Origin: Candidatus Stahliibacteriota bacterium CG08_land_8_20_14_0_20_40_26
Lineage (GTDB): Bacteria; Hydrothermota; UBA3073
NCBI GenBank assembly: GCA_002774315.1
Contig: PEYP01000134.1
Location: 1 to 5,587 of the forward strand
Reading direction: 5' to 3'
Length of the DNA stretch: 5,587 nt
The first letter of the stretch is position 1. Each line of letters opens with the position of its first letter. The notes under the pieces were generated by a model. It searched no databases and was not told the DNA's origin. It worked only from the letters and a program-made list of their open reading frames with translations. Shown here in pieces: positions 1 to 5,228 of the stretch. The position numbers and the translations under genes were made by a program.

Positions 1-46
1 AGATATGAAATATTATCTAACAGGGCAAGCAGATTTTAGAATACAC

Positions 47-93
47 GATTACACAGATTAAAAGACGATTTTTTTACCTGAATCCGTGTAATC
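47..93. repeat. Imperfect inverted repeat (GATTACACAGATT / AATCCGTGTAATC)
   Basis: The arms at 47-59 and 81-93 are inverted copies matching at 12 of 13 positions, separated by a 21-nt loop that contains a run of seven T on the plus strand. It lies downstream of mreC, so a transcript running out of that operon could fold here. No U-tract directly follows the stem on the minus strand, so it is not a classical terminator. It looks like a dispersed intergenic element, but only one copy is in the window. Confidence 0.6.
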
Positions 94-106
94 TGCTTTT
101 GTAATC

Positions 107-126
107 CCTGCCTGCCGGCAGGCAGG
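107..126. repeat. Perfect 20-nt GC-rich palindrome, copy 1
   Basis: CCTGCCTGCCGGCAGGCAGG is identical to its own reverse complement. Besides the full palindrome it can form two mutually exclusive 6-bp hairpins, bases 1-6 with 11-16 and bases 5-10 with 15-20 of the element. Related copies lie at 2132-2147 (first 16 nt identical) and 5443-5466 (substituted form), so this is a dispersed palindromic family. Its function is unknown. Confidence 0.85.
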
Positions 127-134
127 TGTGTAAT

Positions 135-202
135 CAGCACGATTTGAAATCGTGCCTACATTTTTGGAAGTGCCAGCACGATTTGAAATCGTGCCTACAT
201 TT
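135..202. repeat. Two 29-nt direct repeats with a GCACGATTTGAAATCGTGC hairpin
   Basis: Two identical 29-nt copies at 135-163 and 174-202 are separated by only 10 nt. Each contains the near-palindrome GCACGATTTGAAATCGTGC (137-155 and 176-194) followed by CTACATTT. The second copy overlaps the first two plus-strand bases of the mreC stop codon (201-203). A relative with a compensated arm change is at 5116-5134 in the same orientation. Hairpins just after a stop codon may protect the 3' end of the mreC transcript or aid termination, but no U-run follows them on the minus strand. Confidence 0.85.
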
Positions 203-1076
203 ACGGTTTTCTCATGCGTTCTCTTATCTTGGGTTCTGGTATTATTGGTTCTATTGCCGGTTTTTCTGATATTATTGGTCTTTTTATCTTCTCTTTTGGA
301 GTTGGTATGCTGACGGGTACTTCTTCGGGCAATTCCTGCGTTATGATAAATACATATTCAACCAGTGATGGCGCAAATGCTTTCACCCTTGCTACATAGA
401 ATAACATATCCTGCGATTTTTTGATGTCTTTTATTACCCCAACAAACAATCCTTTTGGGAATACTCCTCCCAAACCGGATGTAATTACTGTATCTCCGAG
501 ATTAATGGATGAAGCTATTGGAATATTATCCAGAATAAGTCCATTCTTTTGGCGTATTATCCCGACAGCTCGTGTGCGAGAATCCATAGCAGATACTCTG
601 AACCCCGGGTTGTTAAGCGTCTGGATATAAGAAACATCCTTTGCTACATCTGTTACTATACCCAGAAGTCCATGGGGAGTTATACAGATCATATCCTTTT
701 TGACACCGTCAATTCGTCCTTTGTTTATAAGAATAATTCCCTCATTTGGGTAAGGAGAAATCCCTACAACCTCTGCGCAGAGAAGAAGGTATGATGATTT
801 TTCTTTAAAAGAGAGAAGTTGCGTAAGCCTTTTGTTTTCTTTAACATATGATTGAAATTGTTCTCTTTCCATCGAAATTTTAATAAGTTTTTCGCGTAAC
901 ATCTGGTTTTCGCGTCTTGCATCTAAAATGGATGCAGTAGAGGTTAGCGGTTTCTGCAAATTTGATATTATTCTGGCAGAACCAAGTTGAAATTTTTTAC
1001 CGGATTGGGTCCCTCCCCATATTATAAAAAGTATCGATATAGATATAAGAATCAGAAATTTCCTATTGGAATTCAT
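201..1076 (-). CDS. mreC: Rod-shape-determining protein MreC
   Basis: MreC is a bitopic inner-membrane protein of the elongasome. It links the MreB filament to the periplasmic peptidoglycan synthases that build the side wall. The 291-residue product is of usual family length. A basic N-terminus (MNSNRK) precedes a single membrane helix at about residues 7-20, then a predicted coiled coil at about 51-90 used for dimerisation. The beta-rich MreC core spans about 96-247 and includes the family-typical TSGLGGVFPKGLFVGVI at 199-215. A proline- and charge-rich tail (about 249-291) is probably disordered and periplasmic. The ATG overlaps the mreB stop codon in an ATGA arrangement, and AGAAGG about 5 nt upstream is a good ribosome binding site, so translation is probably coupled to mreB. 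The stop codon abuts a hairpin repeat. Family assignment is firm; the tail is the variable part. Confidence 0.96.
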   Translation of the reverse strand: MNSNRKFLILISISILFIIWGGTQSGKKFQLGSARIISNLQKPLTSTASILDARRENQMLREKLIKISMEREQFQSYVKENKRLTQLLSFKEKSSYLLLCAEVVGISPYPNEGIILINKGRIDGVKKDMICITPHGLLGIVTDVAKDVSYIQTLNNPGFRVSAMDSRTRAVGIIRQKNGLILDNIPIASSINLGDTVITSGLGGVFPKGLFVGVIKDIKKSQDMLFYVARVKAFAPSLVEYVFIITQELPEEVPVSIPTPKEKIKRPIISEKPAIEPIIPEPKIRERMRKP

Positions 1077-2101
1077 CTTACCCTTCTCTCTCTTAACAGA
1101 ATTTTATAGTAATGTTCAAAATTATCTAATATTTTACCTGTGCCTTTAACCACACATTCAACTGGATTTTCAGCAAGTTTTACGGGAAGCCCGGTCTCTT
1201 TTGAGACAAGTTCAGGAAGACCCTGCAGAAGTGAACCCCCTCCAGTCATAATGATTCCGGATTCTACAATATCTGATGCAAGTTCTGGAGGAGTCTTTTC
1301 CAGCGCATCCCTCACAGATGCGATTATTCTTTCCAGAGGTTCATGGAGTGCGGCTCTTATCTCCTCTGAATTTACCCTCACGGTTCTTGGCAGTCCTGCA
1401 ACAAGGTCTATTCCCTTAACCGCCGTTTCATTGTCCTCATTAGAGAATGGCAGGGCAGATCCTATGCTTATCTTTACATCCTCTGCGGTTCCCTCTCCAA
1501 TAAGCAGGTTATACTTTTTCTTTAGATGCTGTATGATGGCATCGTTCATTTCGTCCCCTGCTATTCTCACGGAGACATTTGTTACTATGCCAGCTAGTGC
1601 TACAACCGCGATTTCAGTCGTACCGCCTCCAACATCTATCACCATGTTGCCTGATGGTGCATTAATAGGTAAACCTACTCCTATAGCAGCAGCAAGCGGT
1701 TCTGGGACGAGGTATACCTCCCTTGCCCCTGCATGTTCTATGGAATCTCTTACCGCGCGATGTTCCACTGCTGTTATACCCGAAGGAACTGATACCACAA
1801 CTCTCGGCCTTATGAACAGTCTTCTTGCTTGCACCTTTGATAGCAATACCCTTAGCAGTTCCTCAACCATCTCAAAATCAGCTATAACGCCATCCTTCAT
1901 TGGCCTTACCGCAGTTATACTATCCGGAGTTCTTCCAAGCATCTTCTTCGCCTCAACTCCTATTGCTATCGACCTGTTTGTAGATTTTTCAATTGCAACA
2001 ACTGTTGGCTCATTTAATACAATGCCTTTTCCTTTTATATAAATCAATGTTGTTGCTGTACCGAGGTCTATACCAATATCATTTCCGATAAACCACTTCA
2101 T
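1073..2101 (-). CDS. mreB: Rod-shape-determining protein MreB (actin homologue)
   Basis: MreB is a bacterial actin that forms ATP-dependent antiparallel filaments on the inner face of the membrane and directs lateral cell-wall synthesis. The 342-residue product is full length. Visible actin-fold motifs are phosphate-1 DLGTAT (residues 12-17), phosphate-2 DVGGGTTE (156-163) and the adenosine-binding TGGGSLLQGLP (286-296). The family-typical VPEPLAAAIGVGLPI (132-146) and the hydrophobic start MKWFIG, which can act as a membrane-anchoring segment, are also present. A G-run (GGGGG) about 5 nt upstream of the ATG is a modest ribosome binding site. The gene follows the EndoQ-like gene after a 63-nt gap and overlaps mreC by 4 nt, the usual mreB-mreC order. 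Nothing appears truncated or substituted in the motifs. Identification is very secure. Confidence 0.98.
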   Translation of the reverse strand: MKWFIGNDIGIDLGTATTLIYIKGKGIVLNEPTVVAIEKSTNRSIAIGVEAKKMLGRTPDSITAVRPMKDGVIADFEMVEELLRVLLSKVQARRLFIRPRVVVSVPSGITAVEHRAVRDSIEHAGAREVYLVPEPLAAAIGVGLPINAPSGNMVIDVGGGTTEIAVVALAGIVTNVSVRIAGDEMNDAIIQHLKKKYNLLIGEGTAEDVKISIGSALPFSNEDNETAVKGIDLVAGLPRTVRVNSEEIRAALHEPLERIIASVRDALEKTPPELASDIVESGIIMTGGGSLLQGLPELVSKETGLPVKLAENPVECVVKGTGKILDNFEHYYKILLRERRVR

Positions 2102-2131
2102 ATAACCCCCATAGTAATATCAAAAATTAAC

Positions 2132-2147
2132 CCTGCCTGCCGGCAGG
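2132..2147. repeat. GC-rich palindrome family, shortened copy 2
   Basis: These 16 nt are identical to positions 1-16 of the 107-126 palindrome, and the last 12 (CCTGCCGGCAGG) form a perfect palindrome on their own. It is the only notable structure in the 63-nt gap between the EndoQ-like gene and mreB. It could therefore modulate read-through or mRNA processing between the repair and cell-shape halves of the operon. No U-run follows it on the minus strand. Confidence 0.75.
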
Positions 2148-2164
2148 AATCAAAATGCAAAAAT

Positions 2165-3394
2165 TTAAAATAGTGATAACTGTTTTTTCTCTTTTTCCCT
2201 CCCAACAATACTTATCTCTCCATATACTCCGTCATACCCTGCCAGCACGCTTATCTTGCCTTCTCTTGTCCTTATTATTGCGTCTGCAAGTCTATCTCCC
2301 GCGATGGATGCAAGTTCGTCATACGACGCGTCAATGAGGCAAGCAAATTCATTTCCAAATTTGTTTATGAGTTTATGGTGCTCTGTTTCGACCTTCACGG
2401 ATTCGACACCCACTGATAGTACCTCGCTTATTATCTCTCTTAAAGGGACCAAATGTTTAAATGGTATTGCATTTTCGGGCATCGGAGCGTCTTTTTTTCT
2501 ATCAGATAGAAGATGTACCCGATGCAGAACCCCAATAGTTATTTTGCCACCGCATACAGGACAGATATTGTTGTGGTAGATCGCCTCATCAGGTGGTATC
2601 CTTACCCCGCATTTTCTGTGCCCGTCATAGTGGTATTTGCCCTCTTCCGGGAAGAACTCGATTGTATACTTAAATTTTTTTTTATCCTTGTTTTTTATTG
2701 TATTCTTTATTTCAAAATAGTCAATACCACAGTTAAAGCAGTTTGCCTCTCTTCCCAGGTTGCGTGGGGAATGTGCATCCGAATTAGAGATAAGGGTAAA
2801 TCTGTCAAGTGCAGAGATACGCCAGTTCATCGGTGGGTCTGATGAGAGCCCCGTCTCAAGGGCAAATATTTGGTCGGTATTCTCACCGAAACATTCTTCA
2901 ATTCTGTCAAATCCCGAGAACGCCCCAAAGAGTGAAAAATGGGGTGTCCATATGTGGGCAGGGACGACAAAGGCATCTTTAGATGCTTTTAAAATAATCT
3001 CTACCATATTTTCTGACGGTAGCGAGAGTATGGGTCTTCCATCAGAGCCAAGTTTACCATATTTGGAAAGGGCTTTAGACACCCTGTCTGCGTCGTCAAA
3101 GGATGGAACATACACAATATTATGTATCTTTCTTAACCTTCCGTTTTTTACATAAATGTTGCTTACCTCTGTTTCAAGGATGAAATATACATCGTCGCAC
3201 AGGAATATTCCATCTGCGTAAGGAGTAAATGCAGATTTAAGTTCCTCCCTCCAGAGAGGATGGGTAAAGTCTCCTGTGGCGACAAGAGATAGTCCCTTTT
3301 CTTTTGCTCCCTTTGCTATATTTGAAGGAACCATCTCCTTTGAAGTTGCCCTCGAGTATTTAGAGTGTATGTGCAGATCAGCAAAAAACTGCAT
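2165..3394 (-). CDS. Endonuclease Q-type PHP/zinc-ribbon nuclease
   Basis: This resembles the endonuclease Q family (PHP domain plus zinc ribbon), known in Thermococcales and some bacteria to nick DNA 5' of deaminated bases (uracil, hypoxanthine, xanthine) and abasic sites. The 409-residue product starts with the PHP signature DLHIH (residues 6-10). Further likely metal ligands are D42, E74 or E76, H91, H147 (AHIW), E180 (ALETG) and D206/H208 (SDAH). A zinc site is suggested by C219/C222 and by HRKC (259-262) with CPVC (278-281). The C-terminal region (about 300-395) fits the EndoQ-specific domain. The last five residues, QLSLF, match the bacterial sliding-clamp-binding consensus. GGGAGG sits six nt before the ATG, inside the final mutL codons, 3 nt after which the gene begins. 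An older generic label would be PHP phosphoesterase. Activity is inferred by family; exact substrate is not shown. Confidence 0.88.
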   Translation of the reverse strand: MQFFADLHIHSKYSRATSKEMVPSNIAKGAKEKGLSLVATGDFTHPLWREELKSAFTPYADGIFLCDDVYFILETEVSNIYVKNGRLRKIHNIVYVPSFDDADRVSKALSKYGKLGSDGRPILSLPSENMVEIILKASKDAFVVPAHIWTPHFSLFGAFSGFDRIEECFGENTDQIFALETGLSSDPPMNWRISALDRFTLISNSDAHSPRNLGREANCFNCGIDYFEIKNTIKNKDKKKFKYTIEFFPEEGKYHYDGHRKCGVRIPPDEAIYHNNICPVCGGKITIGVLHRVHLLSDRKKDAPMPENAIPFKHLVPLREIISEVLSVGVESVKVETEHHKLINKFGNEFACLIDASYDELASIAGDRLADAIIRTREGKISVLAGYDGVYGEISIVGREKEKKQLSLF

Positions 3395-3397
3395 ACA

Positions 3398-4945
3398 TTA
3401 CCTCCCGAACCTCCTTGAAAGTTCCTCTATACTCCATTTTATCATCGTGGGTCTGCCGTGTGGACAGAAGTAAGGATTCTCAGTTGCAAAGAGGTCGTCT
3501 ATAATTGCATTCATTTCATCGGGAGTTAATTTGTCTTTTTGCTTAATTGCCCCTCTGCAGGCGAATATTCTGGCAACATCGGAAAATGGTTTTGCATCCC
3601 TTATCTCATAGAGTATCTGCTTGAACTCGTCTTCGGTGAGGTCTTTTAAGAGAGAAGATACACCGGTTATCCTTACGGTCCTCTCTCCGAACTCTTCTAC
3701 TTCAAATCCAAACTTTGCAAGGATATCCCTGAGCTTCACAAAAATCTCGTATTCATTTGCGGAGAGAACCACTATCAGAGGAAACAGGAGTTTTTGCGAA
3801 GCGGGTTTATTTTTTATAATCTTTTCGTAAAGTATCCTCTCATGTGCAGCATGCTGGTCAATTATGAGAACACCAGTTTTCGTTTGTGCAAATATATATG
3901 AGTTGTGAAGTTGCCAGAATGCTGTTGGCTCCATCTCCCATGCGTAACCTCTCTCTCGCAGTTCTGCTTCTGTTCCTATGCCCACACTCTCTCTTACTGC
4001 CTTAAATATAATGCTGTATATGAGATTCTCGTCTGCAAATCTGACCTCTTCTTTTCTCGGGTGAACATTCACATCTACAAGGTTCTTATCCACAGACAGA
4101 TTAAGAATAAATGATGGTGCCCTTTCTTTTGTTGGAATCCCATACGCATTTTTCACAGCGCTTCGGACAAGACCGCTCCTAACAGGCCTTTTATTGACAA
4201 ATGTGTATTCCAGTCTTCCCCTCTCTTTCAGGTATTCTGGTAGAGATATATAACCTGAGAGATTTAAACCGTTTTTTTGATACTCCAGATGTATCATCTC
4301 GTTTGCCACTTCGTCTCCAAAAAGCTCCTTTATTCTCTCTTCCGGTGTGATTTTTTCAAGGTGCAAGGTCAGGCTTTGATTGTGAAAGAGAGAGAAAGAT
4401 ATTTCTGGGTATACAATGGCAATTCCTGTTATCATTGTCTTAATTTTTTCTGCCTCCAGGTAATCCGATTTCAGAAATTTTCTCCTTGCAGGCACATTGA
4501 AGAACAGATTCCTTACAGTTACAGTAGTCCCTCTCTCTCGCGGTCTCGGCATAACCTCTTCAACATTTCCAGCGCTTATTCTCAGATAGATACCCTCAGC
4601 TCCCTCTTTTTTCGTATGTATTTCCATTATTGATACCCTTGCAATGCTTGAGAGTGCTTCTCCTCTAAATCCAAGCGTGGCGAGAGTGCTTATATCTTCG
4701 ATACTTCTTATCTTGCTCGTTGAATGGGAAAGAAAAGATAACTTTGCATCCTCTTCTGTCATTCCTTCGCCGTCATCTGCTACAGAGATAAAGTTCTTTC
4801 CGCCTCCAGTGAAGGATATGGATATCTTTTTTGCCCCCGCATCTATAGAATTCTCAACGAGTTCCTTGACGACGGATGCAGGCCTCTCTACGACCTCGCC
4901 GGCAGCAATCTTTTGTATGGTATCATTGTCAAGTAATACTATCAT
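3398..4945 (-). CDS. mutL: DNA mismatch repair protein MutL with endonuclease domain
   Basis: MutL couples MutS mismatch recognition to strand incision. The N-terminal GHKL ATPase is complete: IAAGEVVERPASVVKELVEN with catalytic E28 and Mg-binding N32, D57 of the DDGEGM loop, HSTSKI (74-79), GFRGEAL (92-98) and the VNVHPRKEEVRF lysine K298. The C-terminal domain has the metal-binding nuclease motif DQHAAHERILYE (363-374), ACRGAIK (462-468) and CPHGRPT (494-500), so this MutL should nick DNA itself, as in bacteria lacking MutH. QKLLFP (384-389) sits where other bacterial MutLs carry a clamp-binding motif. At 515 residues it is shorter than the usual 600 or more, because the linker is only about 25 residues. 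The ATG gives a normal distance to IAAGEV, but no clear Shine-Dalgarno precedes it; a GATAAC-GTTATC inverted repeat lies there instead. It is the first gene of the leftward block. Confidence 0.98.
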   Translation of the reverse strand: MIVLLDNDTIQKIAAGEVVERPASVVKELVENSIDAGAKKISISFTGGGKNFISVADDGEGMTEEDAKLSFLSHSTSKIRSIEDISTLATLGFRGEALSSIARVSIMEIHTKKEGAEGIYLRISAGNVEEVMPRPRERGTTVTVRNLFFNVPARRKFLKSDYLEAEKIKTMITGIAIVYPEISFSLFHNQSLTLHLEKITPEERIKELFGDEVANEMIHLEYQKNGLNLSGYISLPEYLKERGRLEYTFVNKRPVRSGLVRSAVKNAYGIPTKERAPSFILNLSVDKNLVDVNVHPRKEEVRFADENLIYSIIFKAVRESVGIGTEAELRERGYAWEMEPTAFWQLHNSYIFAQTKTGVLIIDQHAAHERILYEKIIKNKPASQKLLFPLIVVLSANEYEIFVKLRDILAKFGFEVEEFGERTVRITGVSSLLKDLTEDEFKQILYEIRDAKPFSDVARIFACRGAIKQKDKLTPDEMNAIIDDLFATENPYFCPHGRPTMIKWSIEELSRRFGR

Positions 4946-4949
4946 GGTA

Positions 4950-4963
4950 GATAACGGGTTATC
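4950..4963. promoter_or_regulatory. Small inverted repeat at the mutL start (possible operator or hairpin)
   Basis: GATAAC and GTTATC are perfect 6-nt inverted arms separated by GG, ending 4 nt upstream of the mutL ATG, where a ribosome binding site would be expected. It could occlude or tune initiation or be a protein site, or it may simply be the edge of the adjacent tandem repeat array. Symmetry is certain; function is a guess. Confidence 0.35.
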
Positions 4964-5016
4964 AAGCTATCAGGCTATCAAGCTATCAGGCTATCAAGCT
5001 ATCAGGCAATTAGGCT
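4961..5016. repeat. Octamer tandem array A (ATCAAGCT/ATCAGGCT)
   Basis: Seven consecutive 8-nt units fit AT(C/T)A(A/G)GC(T/A). The first six alternate ATCAAGCT and ATCAGGCT, giving three copies of a 16-nt unit (the last with one change), and the seventh is ATTAGGCT. The array begins 15 nt upstream of the mutL start codon, so it would lie in the mutL leader. Such arrays can change unit number by replication slippage. Confidence 0.88.
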
Positions 5017-5027
5017 GTTAAAATCTT

Positions 5028-5069
5028 CAATTATCAATTAGCAATAAAAAATTAGCAATTGTCAATGGT
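5028..5069. repeat. Degenerate heptamer tandem array (CAATTAG-like)
   Basis: Six 7-nt steps read CAATTAT, CAATTAG, CAATAAA, AAATTAG, CAATTGT and CAATGGT, a decayed period-7 repeat. It connects the two octamer arrays on either side. The AT-rich composition makes some chance similarity likely, so this is less sure than array A. Confidence 0.55.
5037..5065 (-). promoter_or_regulatory. Candidate sigma-70-type promoter for mutL operon
   Basis: On the minus strand a perfect -35 hexamer TTGACA (5065-5060) is followed after 17 nt by GCTAAT (5042-5037), a 4-of-6 match to the -10 box. A second overlapping option is TTGCTA with GATAAT, also 17 nt apart and shifted downstream. Transcription would start near 5030, giving a leader of roughly 85 nt that contains octamer array A. 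The hexamers arise inside an AT-rich repeat, so chance occurrence is a real possibility. Confidence 0.4.
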
Positions 5070-5070
5070 C

Positions 5071-5110
5071 ATTGGGTCATTAGATTATCGGGTCATTGGG
5101 TCATTGAGCT
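5071..5110. repeat. Octamer tandem array B (ATTGGGTC-like)
   Basis: Five successive 8-nt units read ATTGGGTC, ATTAGATT, ATCGGGTC, ATTGGGTC and ATTGAGCT. Most fit the same loose consensus AT-Y-R-R-G-Y-Y as array A, and the last nearly equals the array A unit. Arrays A and B therefore look like diverged parts of one repeat type. Confidence 0.7.
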
Positions 5111-5115
5111 TTTTT

Positions 5116-5134
5116 GCACGAATTAAATTCGTGC
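5116..5134. repeat. GCACGA hairpin repeat, variant copy 3
   Basis: GCACGAATTAAATTCGTGC followed by CTAC is the same hairpin as at 137-155 and 176-194, in the same orientation. It differs by a compensating pair (element positions 7 and 13) and by the central base. It is preceded by a run of T, so on the minus strand the stem is followed by A residues and would not terminate mutL-directed transcription. On the plus strand no gene leads into it. Confidence 0.8.
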
Positions 5135-5178
5135 CTACTTTATCTTTTTCCTTTAACCTTTATCTGTCAAAGTCAACC

Positions 5179-5228
5179 ACATCGTTTAGTATTTCTTAAA
5201 TGAGGTAGGGACGAGGACATCGTTTAGT
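5179..5228. repeat. 12-nt direct repeat pair at the element end
   Basis: ACATCGTTTAGT occurs at 5179-5190 and again at 5217-5228, offset by 38 nt. The inner copy includes the transposase stop codon (5224-5226). Subterminal direct repeats of this kind commonly serve as transposase binding sites, which is the interpretation offered here. Confidence 0.75.

Noticed and set aside
137..194. Rho-independent terminator for the mreC operon
   Set aside because: The hairpins are real, but on the minus strand no U-tract follows either stem, so a standard terminator cannot be claimed.
135..202. Two 29-nt repeats resembling a minimal CRISPR array
   Set aside because: The spacer is only 10 nt, there are just two units, each repeat is a near-perfect palindrome and no cas gene is present.
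1140..2042. Long plus-strand open frame of 300 codons
   Set aside because: It lies antisense to mreB, whose motifs are unmistakable. The frame is a low-complexity serine/threonine/proline-rich translation typical of an antisense shadow.
4277..4633. Plus-strand open frame of 118 codons
   Set aside because: It is entirely antisense to the conserved ATPase domain of mutL and shows no recognisable protein features.
4961..5110. Replication origin-like iterons or DnaA boxes
   Set aside because: The units do not resemble DnaA boxes, no initiator gene is nearby and the repeats are degenerate octamers and heptamers of simple sequence.
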